Below are positions 37,701 to 51,663 of a stretch of DNA of 64,000 nucleotides, in pieces. The DNA is taken from contig OZ199840.1 in NCBI GenBank assembly GCA_964304625.1, positions 6,510,001-6,574,000 on the forward strand, written 5' to 3'. This stretch comes from Kudoa neothunni (lineage: Eukaryota; Cnidaria). The number at the start of each line of letters is the position of its first letter. Position 1 is the first letter of the stretch. Position numbers and translations under genes: made by a program. Under the pieces are notes generated by a model. That model searched no databases. It saw only the letters and a program-made list of their open reading frames with translations, and was not told where the DNA came from.

Positions 37701-39322
37701 AAATATAATGTTCCCGTCCTTAAAAAAAATCAATGCAACAATTGGCCAAACGATAACTCATTCGTTCGGAGAAGAAGATTTTGTGATAAATATCAAAAGG
37801 AATTCCCTGATATTTGCGATTGTATGGGAATCTTCTTTTACATTAAAATATTTCAAATTTTTATGTTAGCAATATTACATGATAGTTTGATTAGGCCAAA
37901 ACTTCAAACCAATTGATTTCCAGTACAAGTCCTTGAAAAATTCAAAGAATCTATCCTCATCGATTCATGTTGATGATATAAATTCAGTATTGGATATGAC
38001 ACCAATTGCCATTGTGTCTTCCTCTCGCCCCAAATACCTCATGCAATGTCTTCAAAGACTATTATCGATCAGTGGAACACGCAAAAACATGATCAAAATC
38101 TACACTGATTCTAAAAACCAAATGAATATTGAGATAGCAAAATTATTTGAGATTGATCTTTACTTCACTGCCAAGAGATGTGCACCACCTTGTGCTATCG
38201 CATTTGTAAAAAAGAATCATTCTTTCTCAGTTGATATTTAATAACTAATATTTTCTTATTTTTTAGCATTATAGATCCATGTTTTTGGATATATGCGAAC
38301 AACACCCCAGAGCCCCAGAGATTATCATTATTGAAGAAGACCTATTAGTTTCACTAGACTTTTTTTATTATTTTGTTCAAGTGCTTCCATCTTATCGAAA
38401 AGTCGACCATTATTATTGTGTTTCAGCTTGGAATGATCAGGTGTGAATCCTATCTATATCTAAAATTATAACTGTGCCTTAGTCATATAACCACACAGCT
38501 GGAGATTATAAAATGTTATATCTCACTCATACGATGCCCGGGCTAGGCTTTGCAATCAAGCGCTCCACTTTGGTTAACGACTGGTTACCAACTTGGCCCA
38601 AATCTCCTAAACAATTTGATTGGGATTATTTTGTGAGATCGGATAGAATTCGAAAAGGAAGAGAATGTATAGTGCCTGACATTTCACGAACATTTCATTT
38701 CGGAGAAAAGGGTTATTCCGTAAATTTGATCAGTCAAAAAGTGCATTATAGCACTCGGCCGGCGGTCACTTACCAAGAGACTAATTTTGATATCTCATGG
38801 TTGGAAAACAATTCATATGAATCTTTGATCATTGATCTTATCAAGTTAATAATTTATAACATTAGATCCAAACATTGGGACAACTATATCAATTTAATTT
38901 ATCTACTCTAGGCACGCTAAACCGGTAGAGAGTAGTACACTCACCGAAATTTGTGCTATTGGGAAAACAGCCTTTGATGACTACTATAACTCAAAACTCC
39001 ATAACAAACCCCAAAAGCATGAGCCCTCAGATGGAATAAGCATTGACAAGCTACGCAAAAATACTCGCACGATTTATTTTCAAATGAGTAAAAGTTTTGA
39101 TCAAAAATTATGGAAAAAAGTTTCTACGTAATTAAAAACTATTTCTTCATTTCTATGTTATTTCATAGATGTTGGCACATTTGGACAATGGATGCAAGAG
39201 ATTTCCACTTTGGAGCTCTACGTATTTGGTTTTCGGGGGTTCATTATATAGTAATCATGTGCCCTCTCTCAAAATATTGTGAATACAAACCAGAAAACAT
39301 AACTCCTGTACCGATAGTTTAA
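31719..39322 (+). CDS. POMGNT1: POMGNT1 copy B, paralog with a 5.3-kb intron
   Basis: Nine exons mirror copy A and give 655 residues: 31719-31738, 31780-31950, 31983-32217, 37497-37821, 37895-38205, 38267-38440, 38483-38844, 38912-39127, 39169-39322. It starts MPRINRK followed by a hydrophobic anchor, so it is a type II Golgi protein like copy A. The exon 2 region is 15 nt shorter, and exons 1-3 and the third intron have diverged clearly from A. Exons 5-9 and their introns are almost identical to A. The catalytic motifs (EED, VSAWNDQ, GRECIVPD) are unchanged. It lies 14 kb downstream of A on the same strand. The frame is open throughout, so it is probably a functional duplicate. Confidence 0.92.
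32218..37496 (+). other. Third intron of POMGNT1 copy B
   Basis: This 5,279-bp intron (GTAAGT to CATAG) corresponds to a 135-bp intron in copy A. It carries the hAT MITE at 32962-33491, an AT dinucleotide tract near 32632-32652, and pogo-type terminal fragments near 33617-33665, 35228-35265 and 35394-35420. A 115-codon minus-strand frame (35648-35995) has a hydrophobic stretch but no other support. Confidence 0.85.
32962..33491. mobile_element. hAT-type MITE, 530 bp
   Basis: The ends are CTGGGATCGGCAACC on the left and CAGGGGTCGGCAACC (reverse complement) on the right, two mismatches in 15. A perfect 8-bp target duplication CTTTATAG flanks it at 32954-32961 and 33492-33499. CAGGGGTCGGCAA-type ends and 8-bp duplications are characteristic of hAT (Charlie-like) elements. 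It does not code for a transposase. Confidence 0.92.
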
Positions 39323-40515
39323 TTCTATTTACTAATAAATATGTGCTGAATGTAAAATAACTGGTTTTATCTTGATTACTCGCTCCTATGTCATCGAATG
39401 AATCCTTTCTATAAATACTTCATAAAAATTAATCGCAATATGAAACTTGCAGCCTAAATAGAGCATATAAAATCTAATAGACCAGAGTTGAATTCATTCA
39501 AGAAAACAAATATGGGACATAAATCAATGCAAATATTCTGGAAATAAAACTTTTTTTCCTTTAAGATAAACTTGCCGGCGAAACTTATTAGGCTGTGAAG
39601 TTCTAGTCGGTTCGATGGATATTGTATGTATTACAGTCAATAAGGTGAAATTCCACGTCTTTATTTTCTATTTTAGTGCAGGAATTAAATCCACTAAATA
39701 TCCTCGTCTCAAGTCGACCACCAACCAAACCTACCCTTCAATTTCAATAGAGTTGGTTCTGTTGAGTTTGCAAAAATTTTATTAACTAATGCACATCTGA
39801 CGTTTCAAACATCTAACCCAACCCTCCAAAAATACAAATCACTGTCTGCCTAATTATAAAACTTCTGTTATTTTTGGATTTGGTTATTGAAATGACTTAC
39901 CCCGAAAGTAGGACTTAGCGAAACATTTAGAATAGGAATATTTTGAAATGCGATAAATTTATTTAGCCTTTTATATTTAATAAGTAATAATATTGATGAA
40001 TTTTAAATATAAGATTACCCTTTATTCATAACAATAAGAAAAATATCTATCTTAAAAAACTAAATACACATCTTTTTCTTCCATTTTAAATATGTTTTAA
40101 TCCAATATTAAAATCCCAAATCCATTTATTTTTCTATTTTTCAAAGAAGTTATAGTTTCATTGTATTTCTGTATAGTTTAACATTGAATATATATAGTTT
40201 AAATCAATAATTTCATTTTTTTTCAATTCAAGAAAACATTAGTGAAAGAATCAGAGGACAAAATTTTTCCAACTTATTTGACGATTGTGTTGATTGACCT
40301 CTAACTACTGTGAAAGTGCACAAAACCAATAATATTTTACAAATAAAAAATTAAATATAAAGTTTTATTCCAACTAAAAATGTTAATCGAGTTTCCAATT
40401 GATATTTCTTTAATTATACAACATAATTTGTGAATAGATTTTTGAGATAAACGTAATTTTTATTGTATGTTATAGTGATAATGGAATATTTTCTTAAGCT
40501 CAAAGCTTTGGTATA
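39323..40515. other. Intergenic downstream of POMGNT1 copy B
   Basis: AT-rich, with no gene or element seen. The same sequence recurs at 51664-52854. Confidence 0.5.
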
Positions 40516-40523
40516 CAGTAAGG

Positions 40524-41227
40524 CAATGATGTTCAACCTTTTTGGAACCAAGTAACCCCAGAGATTGAAAATTTTTTAGCGGATCCTCACATAAAATTAA
40601 ACCCAAATGAGGAAAATACAAGTTTGAAATTTGCATGCGTCCCCCACCAAAAAAATAACAGTGATACTTTCCAAGTTTATTTTGTATTCAAAATCAATAA
40701 AAACTAATATGATACTTGTGGTTGGTGACTTTGTCTTACAACTACAATATTGGGATATTTGTTGTCTCCATGTTAAAGCGTTGAATCAAAGGCGATAACT
40801 TTTTGGGTATTGTTCATAGGTGAAAGCAAGCAGGAGTCATTCACTTTCTTTTGTTTCAATTGCGACAGAACAACACGATCTCCGATATCGAAAAATGCTT
40901 GCTATGAAAAAAATTTTTAAAGGTAAAAGGTGAAACGATAGCAAAATTTGATAAAATTTGGGCTCTTTTATTCAAAAACCGACTCAGATTCTTGAAGCAT
41001 CGCTACCAGCATTCAATGGGTTCTTAACAAATTAAAAGGTTTAAAATATTTATTTTTAAAATTATTCTAAATTTAGGTACTTGTTATGAGAGTAATAATT
41101 AATTAAAATAGACGAAATTGTTCATATTCGACATCGCCAAACAAATCGGCAACATTTATTTAAATTTAGATGCCTGTACAAAATCTTCGTATGTATTCCT
41201 GCCGTAGAACCTGGTTAAAAACCATTG
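40524..41227. mobile_element. hAT-type non-autonomous element, 704 bp
   Basis: The left end is CAATGATGTTCAACC and the right end, reversed, is CAATGGTTTTTAACC. A perfect 8-bp duplication CAGTAAGG lies at 40516-40523 and 41228-41235. No transposase is coded. Its block copy is at 52863-53566. Confidence 0.88.
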
Positions 41228-41235
41228 CAGTAAGG

Positions 41236-42680
41236 TTTTGACATTGCGGAACTTTCTGTAACCTAACAATATTTATTCGATATCGAGTACCTGCTCAAAC
41301 GCAATCATGAAATTTATTTTTCCAATAAATTATTATAGTTTCGAGTATTTATTTGTTTTTTAATCAATGTGTTTAAAATCTATTACAGGGCATAACTCAG
41401 TGTTTCTCAACGTGTAAAATTTTATCGGGCATAAACATTTTTAACGTTAAACGAATGACTCTGGTTAGCACGGAATATCTTAAACATTGATGACATTGAT
41501 GTGGGATGGATAATGATGAGATAATTGGACAGTATGGCGCACCTTTAAATTAATATCTCCGTCTTCGATCTTTTTTATTTGTAAGTGACTATTAATGTCG
41601 TAAAACAATTATTAATTATATAAAAATTAATAACATTTAAAGAGACCTTTATCCTAACTGGAGCGGAATGGTTTTAAATCTAATCTTGTTTAATTTATAA
41701 TCGTGACGCCCTCCAATTTTTTATTTAATCTAATGTATTTTGGACTAATTTTCTGTCCAGATTATCCATTCTCGGTCTATAAGCCCCGTATACACGTAAG
41801 TCTTGTCTAATGTGACATGAATTACCACGAGTTTTTTCACTTAACGTTGTTTTAATGGAATGAAGTATTAAGATGTTAATTTTTGAAGTACATCGATAAA
41901 TTAAGTTGATCTGACCAAAGACATCTTAATTTTAATGAAAAAAGATGGATATATTATTGTTTATTAAATTTTAATCTGACAGGAGGCTTGATTTAAAGTT
42001 ATAATTAGTTAAAATAAAAAAACATACTTTCGAAAAAAGGGGGACACAAAACTTTTCTCCAAGAAAAAGTGGGGTATGATAGAAAAAAGGTTGGGAAGTG
42101 CTGCCCTGACGTATAGTATTATTTTTTGATTGGAAAGGGAAGTCATACATAACATATTCTTTTTTAGAAAATTAAAAAAAAACTCCTTTATCACCGGATC
42201 AAAATAAAAAAACAAATAAACTGCTTGAAAAATATAATAATAGAATACGTCGTCTGGTTTCAACGACTTATTTTTCTGAATTTTAAGTTGATTCAACCAT
42301 AAAACAAATAGTTGAGTATCTTTTATTACTTAATTCAAGATGAAATACTTTTAATAAAATTAACAGAAATAATTTAGAGGCATTGGCTATTACCACGGGA
42401 ATCAATTTCTCTGTAATTATTACCTCTATTAAATAACTAATTTCACATTATTTATATTTTTCTCTATTAAATTATAAAAAATTAAGAAATTTGAGTTGGT
42501 TGTAAATTTATGGAAAATAGACGGCTAGTAGCATAAATGTTGGCGAGTTTAATAGACTAAAACAATATTAACTTTGAATTAATACTGAAAATAAATCATT
42601 TCTAATTTATTGCTTTGAGCTATACATGTAAACATAACTCCGCGTGTTATACGAGCTTGGTTAAACTATAACGAGTGATT
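41236..42680. other. Intergenic with unpaired hAT-like ends
   Basis: A hAT-like left end (CAGTGTTTCTCAACG) occurs at 41398. A right-facing end, reading CAGGGCAGCACTTCCCAACC on the minus strand, finishes at about 42109. Their flanks do not match, so I do not join them. No gene is seen. Confidence 0.4.
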
Positions 42681-43439
42681 CGAATTTAGACAATTTCCAT
42701 GTTGGAATAAAATTTTATATTCAAGAGTATGAAAAATGTCATTTTGTGAATCTAAAAATTCGAGATTCAAGTAGAATTGACTCAGTGCAAAACCGGGTTA
42801 AGCGAAATATTAGAAAACACGCTAGTGTATTACGAAATAACTTACGTGTGCTACTTTGGAGCCCTTTACCGAAATAGAGGTAAAGGCGAATGCAAAAGAT
42901 TCTCTTAAGGGAGATTTCCCATTTAAGGTTACGTTAAGAGTGACTATAGATGGAAATTTCCTGGAGAATAGATCTTCTAACACTACCCATAACCATCCAA
43001 ATGATCCATGGATCTATGAAAACTTACCCAATCAGAGGAAGTTAAACCAATGTGATGGCTATTTGTCGGAACTTCTTTCTCTTGGAGAAAACAAAAAGCT
43101 CATACAAGCCAAGATAAATGACGAGACAGACAAGAATATACCTTTGAAAACTACCCACAACATTATAAAATCCTCCTAAGTCGGATCGGATAACATTGCA
43201 TTAGTTGTAAAAATTTTAAAGAATCAATGCAACTGCAAAGTGAGCGTTTTATCAGATGATAATAAAAATGTTTGTGGAATCTTTTCCAAGGATAAGCAGA
43301 TGTCCAACATAATTAATTTCTTTCCGAAGCTACCCATGCTTGATGCAACTTATAAACTGCTAGACTCACGGTAACCTTTGGAGGTTTTCTCTATTTGGTT
43401 GTTTTCTCAATTTATTAGTGCGCCATTGTATCCGTCCTG
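42681..43439 (+). pseudogene. Mutator-like (ZSWIM3-type) transposase, copy cut by gap
   Basis: This is the 5' part of the relic described at 55020-58858. It includes the FAR1-like N-terminal part (LVYYEITYVCYFG near 42820-42855), the segment at 42856-43179, and LDATYKLLDSR (about 43337-43373) with the first catalytic Asp. It breaks off at the N gap. Confidence 0.82.
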
Positions 43440-43639
43440 NNNNNNNNNNNNNNNNNNNNNNNNNNNNNNNNNNNNNNNNNNNNNNNNNNNNNNNNNNNNN
43501 NNNNNNNNNNNNNNNNNNNNNNNNNNNNNNNNNNNNNNNNNNNNNNNNNNNNNNNNNNNNNNNNNNNNNNNNNNNNNNNNNNNNNNNNNNNNNNNNNNNN
43601 NNNNNNNNNNNNNNNNNNNNNNNNNNNNNNNNNNNNNNN
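43440..43639. other. Assembly gap, 200 N
   Basis: Exactly 200 undetermined bases, a round size that usually marks a scaffold join of unknown length. The sequence on the right starts again 12.1 kb back relative to the sequence on the left. Confidence 0.99.
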
Positions 43640-44062
43640 GGCCACTATTCTACATTTAACCGTCTTCCTTGTATACATTGAATGGAAGCTCGCTTAATTT
43701 TGTTCTCACGCTGAATTAGAAAAACAATACTACACAGGTGCTTTTTAATATGTTTTTAAAGTAGGGCATCGGGATATTTCTTATTTCGGACAACAATATT
43801 GATTATATGAGTACTTCTAAGTAAAATAACATAGTTTTTTAATCCAAACTCCCTTTCAAATGCATATTAAAAGCCGTATTTGCAAAAATTTTCTACAAAG
43901 GCGATTATGTACTCACGTACTATTGTAAACATACGCGGACACACATAATAACATTACACATAAATAGATGATTACGATACTTCCTTCGTGAACAAATATT
44001 CATAGGTATATTCTCCCATAAACAACAGTATTTATTTTTGACCAAAATTGCACATTTAAACA

Positions 44063-47000
44063 ATGCCTAGAATAAATAGAAAGTAACTTTAATCACTTTA
44101 ATTTGATTAAATATCTTTGATAGGATCATTGCTCTGTTCATATTTTTACTCATTGTATTGTCATTCTTGTATTACTTGAATGGATTGAAAAATAATAACT
44201 ATCAAACGGTTTATAACGATATCTTATTAGATCATTTTTTGCCAACTTCTCTTTCTCCAAAACTTGAAAATACAGATCAAGTTATTGCTTCTTAGTGTGT
44301 ATATCAAAATTAAAATATTCTTAGAGCATAATTGAAGTTATATCAAGCCGTGATGCATTCAGAGTTTACGTTAATGAAAATATTGTATATGTGTCTCCGC
44401 TTGGGCATGTTGGAATATCAATGGTTGTTTTAAACCCAAACTCATTAGAAATTTTAAACACTGCCCATTTTAATACTTACATGAGTTCGTCTGAAGCTGA
44501 TGATTTGTTGAATTCAGTCAAATCCTGTGGAAAAAATGAACTAATTATTCTAGGAGTTGTTGTAAGTTTTTGTTTAAACGAATGCATAATACCCACTGCA
44601 GTGGTAGACCACTGATTTTTAATCCCCCTTAAATGTTGTTAGAAATATTGATATTGAAAGTGGGAATTTTTAATGTAATTTTGTCAATGTCTTATCAATA
44701 TTTTACTAACTTATCAAAAATTTTATGTTTATATTTACCGAGAAATTATTTTTATGATGGACAATTCTTAATCCTCTTAAGAAATGCTTGAAAAAGAATT
44801 ACGTAATTCTGTTTTTCTTTATTACAGCACTATTTAATCATATTCTATTTAAGCCTACTATGCGTATAAGAAAATAAGAAGTATCAAAAGTTTTTAAACG
44901 CATTGTGTATATTAGCTATTGATTTTAAGCCATCCTTTCGCAATCATGGTGAAAGTGTGTAAAATCCGTCCCTCTAATATATATATATATAAATATATAA
45001 CTGTTTAATATAATTTAATTTAATAAATTGAGGAAAAAAAATATTGCTTTTACTTAAAATTAAAATATTTGGTTATTATAATCCGACACACGTTTTTTGG
45101 AATAATTTTAGATATTCCTTTTTTAAACGGCACGAACATGATCAATCGATTTTTTTTGCAAAATATTAAAAAAATGTAATACTAATTAATTAATTAACGA
45201 GGTATGACAAGAATATGACGCCTTAAAACATTTCACCAATTTTAGTTTCGTTTTATAAAATTTCATCGGGATTAGAAATGGAGGGTGTGTTACAATGCTT
45301 TATAGCTGGGATCGGCAACCTATGGACCACAATGCATTGACTGGCATACAAAAATTTCTTAATATCTAAAATACCTAAATACTTTTTAAGTTGTCATCCA
45401 TATCGTTTTTCGAAATGTTTATAGGTTGTCGATGTAAACATTTTAGACCACTAAAATTCATTTTCATAAAATCAGAAAACCGGAATTAATATGGATGCTA
45501 AAATATCGTCAAAATTATTCCAATCAAAGTATATAATATTTTTAAAAGGGTATATAATTACATTTCTTGTCATTTGACTTAGTCTAATAAATCGTTCATT
45601 CACAAACTTAGCACGAGCTTATTACACTGCAAGTGAAATTTATTTGAGTATAATACTTTTGATTTTATGTAATTTTCTAGTTTTAATGACTTTTATAAAT
45701 TCTTGTTTATATATTTAAATTAAAATTTTGAATTAAGATTAATTTGACATATTGGTAGATTAATTTTAATACGGCGCGCATTAGAGTTAGGGTATGTCTA
45801 TTCGGCCCATCACTCAAAAAGGTTGCCGACCCCTGCTTTATAGTAACAAATTTAGCTCCACTTTGGAGAATATTGCTGAATTATTTTATTACATTATGCC
45901 TTTATTTAATATGTTTGTTATTTTATTAATTTTTACATCCATTAAACATAATTACCGTAATGTCTCGTTATTGCGTAATATTTTGGGACTGGGGAAAAAT
46001 TACGGAATATCGAGTCGTCTACGCACGCATAATAACTTTTAATTTAACATTTTTTACAAAATTGCTTATATATTTTATAATTTTTTATTCATTTATTGGT
46101 AATTTTGCGTAAGACATCCTTAACTTGATGTACAGAAAATAATATATTAGGATTCACAACGACCTACGTCTTTTCGCGGATTTAAAAGACTTTTTACTTG
46201 AAACGTTGTAACGATTTCATCGTTGTGAATGAGATCAGGATCGTCACTTCAAAAAGTAAATTTACCTTGATTATCTTAATTTAAATATATAATTTCATTT
46301 TCTTCCAACAAAATAATATCATTACACATATGAATATTAAAATTTTTCTATTAATTACTTTATAATGTTATTTCTTCATCACATTACTTTAAAGTTTTAT
46401 ATTCTTAATTTTTCAATAAAAGTGAAGAAAAAATCAATTATTTTTTTTAAAAATAGGCAACCGATTGACTCACTAATTTTGACGTATAAAAATAAACGAG
46501 CATGGCATATTTAAATATTTTCTGGTCCTTTTCTCCGAATAGCACATTTATTAAAAATATTTCTCTTAATTGGGTATTAATCGTTGAATTATTGCCAGAT
46601 CAATTTGTCGCACCACACAAACAGTGTTTTTGGTAGAAATAGGAACTGGATGTTTTCGAAATAATTGATCGATTAAGGACGGTGTGAGAAATGTTGTAAT
46701 AAAATTAAAACCTGTTTTCTCTAATAAATCTCTGCTTCATATCGTTGAGGATCTGATAAAATATAGATGAAGATAATCACACATTCATTATCGAATGTCA
46801 TTAAACTAAAAGCTCTTTAATTCCCTAAAACAACTTGTTTTCTTAAAACCTTATTACGTGTAATTGTAATTTTTCTTCGGTCATTGTAGCAGTGATAAAC
46901 ATAGTTGCACGCTTTTGAATTATTTTACACGCTTACATTGTGCTAATTTTTAATAGTGGACGTACGCTGTATCGGTTTTTCATAAAAATGAGCGTTCTCA

Positions 47001-50000
47001 TCCAAATTTAATATGTATTCCGGATTGTTTCTTGACAAAATCTCGGCAAAATTTCCCATCCATTGATAAATATATTTAAAATCAGCGCTCTCCTTCTCCG
47101 TTCAATTTGAGTTTTACAGGCCGTAACGCCTTCTGCATCTGTTAAACTAACATTCTCTTCCGTTAAAATCGTTTATTCAAATATCTTTGATAATAAAACA
47201 AGATTATTCGATCATTAAAAAACTAGATAATATTATTTTTCCCTCGTTGAAACTACCCAATTGTACAGACTATTTTAATATCCTTATATTTTCCGGGTTT
47301 AAATATTTTTCAAGATTTTGAAATTTTCGAATCTATGGTTTCGTCTTGTTTGGAAAAAATTCTAAAAATATTCAAATAACTTATTTTAAATTATCGAACA
47401 ATATTGAAGATAATATATGGTTAAACGAAACGTTTTACATTAACATCATTAACACCACTTAAAAACTTAAAAAGTTGTAGAAATAAATTATTTTTATTAC
47501 ATTATCCTTAGTTATTTGAGAATTTACAATACTTTTTATAGTGCATCCATCAAATTAATGGATTAAAATAAAAAAAATGGGTTACGCAATAACGGGACAC
47601 GAGGTTTTTTCTAATTTGTTCGATATCCACTTGTTCAACATTTTTTTTGTATAATTATCTATTTAAGCATACTTAATGTGACTATTATGTTTTGTTTAGT
47701 GAATTAAAGCACATAACTCCAATAAAGTTCAATTACGCAGTATCGAGGCACAACTTTTATCTATTTTTTTAATTTGACGATAAAAAAATGCGAAAACCCA
47801 ATTAATGATTTTATCAATTTCCAATTGAATACAGTAGGTAATTACTAATTCATACCACCAATAATTTATAATATTCTATTTTTTGTTAATATTATTAAAT
47901 TAAACAATGTATTATAAAAATTTAATGTATATTGAACGACGGTTTTTTATTCAAAAATATACCTAATATCTATGTAATACATTTATCATTAATTCGTGAT
48001 GCAAAATGATCTATACCAAATCAATCCACATTCTTGCATAAACTTACAAATAAATAGACATATATTATATTCCCAGAAAATAATTTCATAAATTAAGTAA
48101 AGTAAAGAAAAATCTAAATACTTGAATTCGGTGAACGAGCTGCTACTCAAGAGAACCAAAACTATTACAATAATACATACTGTTACTTGAATCATTTCTT
48201 CTTTAATCCCCGAACTAGCTGAAAACTTTACATTATCCAAATAAAAATAAAGTGGAAATCTACCCGACATTTTTATTTCATTAAATTGTATCAAATAAAA
48301 GTCAGCATTGACTGACTCAGTAAGATAAAAATTCATTGAGAGAGAATGTGGAGTAAATGATCAATTATTAAGGTTTTATTTTGTATGGGCATGCGCGACA
48401 ATTTATGTTGATACTTTTCTTTGGAATATGATTGTATTTATATGTTTATTTAATTTAAAAAAATAATTTAAGTACTTTCAGATAGTTTATTTTACTTTAA
48501 AAAGCACGATATAATATTACGCATCGACACGTAAAATGATAACAAACAACGATTATTTCATCAAACAGTTATCATGTATGTTTGTTGAATGCTCTCTACA
48601 GCTCTAAACTAATCAACATGATGATGAATCGTCATATTTTTAACAGTAAGTATAAGAGTTATTAGAATTTGAGGAGCTATCGATGTATTCAAGAGAGAAC
48701 GACGTGCCTATATCTATGTTGCGCTTGTAGGCTAGCATGGCATGTATTGTTGTTGGTTATTTATCCGATATTTATTCAATAGAATTTTCTTAAATTTTAA
48801 AAAAATGAAGTATTTTGTTTTTTTAAATAATTTAAAAAAGATAAATGGGAGTAGATTTCCACATCAATTTTAATTATAAAGTCTTTTTATGTTAACATTT
48901 TTGATATATGGGAAGAAAATATTTAAATTTTGTTATTAAGGCTTTAATAAAGACAGAACAATACAAAAACTGGATAGGGATTGTGTTCCATTTAAAGCTC
49001 TAATATTGTTGGCCAAATTGATTTGGCGTAGAAATCTACCTCATTATACTTAGAGGGTTTAACGGGATTTCTCTGAAAAATTACATGATCATAGACATGT
49101 GCGAAAGTATAATATTTAAACCAATAAAGATAAAATAAGAAAAAAGATGACTATGATACTGATCAACATGTTTATGAACAATTCCTTTGAACCCGATCAA
49201 CAAAATATCTAAATTTTCTCACCAAGATCATTAAAAAAATTGTAGGTTTATAGGAGAATAATTATTATTCGAATGCGTGTAATATATGCTTAGAGAATTG
49301 AAATATAATTTAATTAAAAGGTAGATGCTTTTTTGAGCATCCATTGTTGTCGCCTCCGAAAATTAGCGCTACCTCGAATTTCAACGTAAGTGAAGTCTTT
49401 AATACTGATTTATGTACTAATTATTGAACAATTACAAGACGGCGTCCTTTTCCTAACTAAATCAACGTATAGTGTCACTCAGAATTATTCTCTATACAAC
49501 TTAAATATTGCTTTCTAAAATATTATTTTAACATATTTAACAATTTGTATAGATTTATGAAAATTTACCACTGAATATTTATAAAAATGGTTGTAAACAA
49601 ATAATATTTATGTGAGCATTACTAATATGGTATAATTAGAGGTAAATAATGCTTAATTCGCTCTTTTTTCATATCCCAAACGATTACAAATTAGAGGTAA
49701 CCCACTGCATCACATATTATCTTCTATAAACTTCATACATTTGCAATATATTATTTAGATAAATTCGCATTAAAATTCTAAAAATATATAAAAATTTGTG
49801 CCAAATTTTTTAAGACATAATTTTTTATGATGCATAGGATGACGGATCTATGAAGCTTCATAATGATGTTAGATTGGAGCTTTCAAAACAAGGCAGCACC
49901 AAAATTAAAGATTTGAAATTTAGAAGTATGTGGTCAATGATATTCCTCAAGGACCAAGCATTGTTGGAAGAAGGAATAATACACAGGGAGACAACAGACG

Positions 50001-51663
50001 GCTGGCCTGCTCCGCTGCGTCTTTATACTTCACTAAAACCCAAATATAATGTTCCCGTCCTTAAAAAAAATCAATGCAACAATTGGCCAAACGATAACTC
50101 ATTCGTTCGGAGAAGAAGATTTTGTGATAAATATCAAAAGGAATTCCCTGATATTTGCGATTGTATGGGAATCTTCTTTTACATTAAAATATTTCAAATT
50201 TTTATGTTAGCAATATTACATGATAGTTTGATTAGGCCAAAACTTCAAACCAATTGATTTCCAGTACAAGTCCTTGAAAAATTCAAAGAATCTATCCTCA
50301 TCGATTCATGTTGATGATATAAATTCAGTATTGGATATGACACCAATTGCCATTGTGTCTTCCTCTCGCCCCAAATACCTCATGCAATGTCTTCAAAGAC
50401 TATTATCGATCAGTGGAACACGCAAAAACATGATCAAAATCTACACTGATTCTAAAAACCAAATGAATATTGAGATAGCAAAATTATTTGAGATTGATCT
50501 TTACTTCACTGCCAAGAGATGTGCACCACCTTGTGCTATCGCATTTGTAAAAAAGAATCATTCTTTCTCAGTTGATATTTAATAACTAATATTTTCTTAT
50601 TTTTTAGCATTATAGATCCATGTTTTTGGATATATGCGAACAACACCCCAGAGCCCCAGAGATTATCATTATTGAAGAAGACCTATTAGTTTCACTAGAC
50701 TTTTTTTATTATTTTGTTCAAGTGCTTCCATCTTATCGAAAAGTCGACCATTATTATTGTGTTTCAGCTTGGAATGATCAGGTGTGAATCCTATCTATAT
50801 CTAAAATTATAACTGTGCCTTAGTCATATAACCACACAGCTGGAGATTATAAAATGTTATATCTCACTCATACGATGCCCGGACTAGGCTTTGCAATCAA
50901 GCGCTCCACTTTGGTTAACGACTGGTTACCAACTTGGCCCAAATCTCCTAAACAATTTGATTGGGATTATTTTGTGAGATCGGATAGAATTCGAAAAGGA
51001 AGAGAATGTATAGTGCCTGACATTTCACGAACATTTCATTTCGGAGAAAAGGGTTATTCCGTAAATTTGATCAGTCAAAAAGTGCATTATAGCACTCGGC
51101 CGGCGGTCACTTACCAAGAGACTAATTTTGATATCTCATGGTTGGAAAACAATTCATATGAATCTTTGATCATTGATCTTATCAAGTTAATAATTTATAA
51201 CATTAGATCCAAACATTGGGACAACTATATCAATTTAATTTATCTACTCTAGGCACGCTAAACCGGTAGAGAGTAGTACACTCACCGAAATTTGTGCTAT
51301 TGGGAAAACAGCCTTTGATGACTACTATAACTCGAAACTCCATAACAAACCCCAAAAGCATGAGCCCTCAGATGGAATAAGCATTGACAAGCTACGCAAA
51401 AATACTCGCACGATTTATTTTCAAATGAGTAAAAGTTTTGATCAAAAATTATGGAAAAAAGTTTCTACGTAATTAAAAACTATTTCTTCATTTCTATGTT
51501 ATTTCATAGATGTTGGCACATTTGGACAATGGATGCAAGAGATTTCCACTTTGGAGCTCTACGTATTTGGTTTTCGGGGGTTCATTATATAGTAATCATG
51601 TGCCCTCTCTCAAAATATTGTGAATACAAACCAGAAAACATAACTCCTGTACCGATAGTTTAA
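44063..51663 (+). CDS. POMGNT1: POMGNT1 copy C, block duplicate or second allele of copy B
   Basis: The exon structure equals copy B: 44063-44082, 44124-44294, 44327-44561, 49838-50162, 50236-50546, 50608-50781, 50824-51185, 51253-51468, 51510-51663, coding for 655 residues. I noticed only two coding or near-coding differences from B, at 50882 and 51334, and neither shifts the frame. At both sites the base agrees with copy A. Given the N gap and the near-identity of the flanks, this is best read as the other allele of B rather than a third gene. A very recent tandem duplication remains possible. Confidence 0.88.
44562..49837 (+). other. Third intron of POMGNT1 copy C
   Basis: Equivalent to the 5.3-kb intron of copy B and carrying the same hAT MITE. 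It is 3 bp shorter because of a small deletion near 46850. Confidence 0.85.
45306..45835. mobile_element. hAT-type MITE, block copy of 32962-33491
   Basis: Same ends and the same 8-bp duplication CTTTATAG (45298-45305 and 45836-45843). It is not an independent insertion. Confidence 0.92.

Larger units (their letters stand above)
31296..43439. repeat. First copy of a 12.1-kb near-identical block
   Basis: The block contains POMGNT1 copy B, two hAT MITEs and the start of a Mutator relic. It matches 43640-55776 with about five substitutions and seven small indels that I could spot, roughly 99.9% identity. It ends exactly at the N gap. Confidence 0.95.

Noticed and set aside
41398-42109. Possible fourth hAT element between two hAT-like ends
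   Set aside because: The flanking 8-bp sequences (GCATAACT and ACGTATAG) do not match and the ends pair poorly.
42009-42296. 95-codon minus-strand frame near a hAT-like end
   Set aside because: Lysine- and phenylalanine-rich background composition; it overlaps an unpaired hAT-like terminus and has no recognisable domain.
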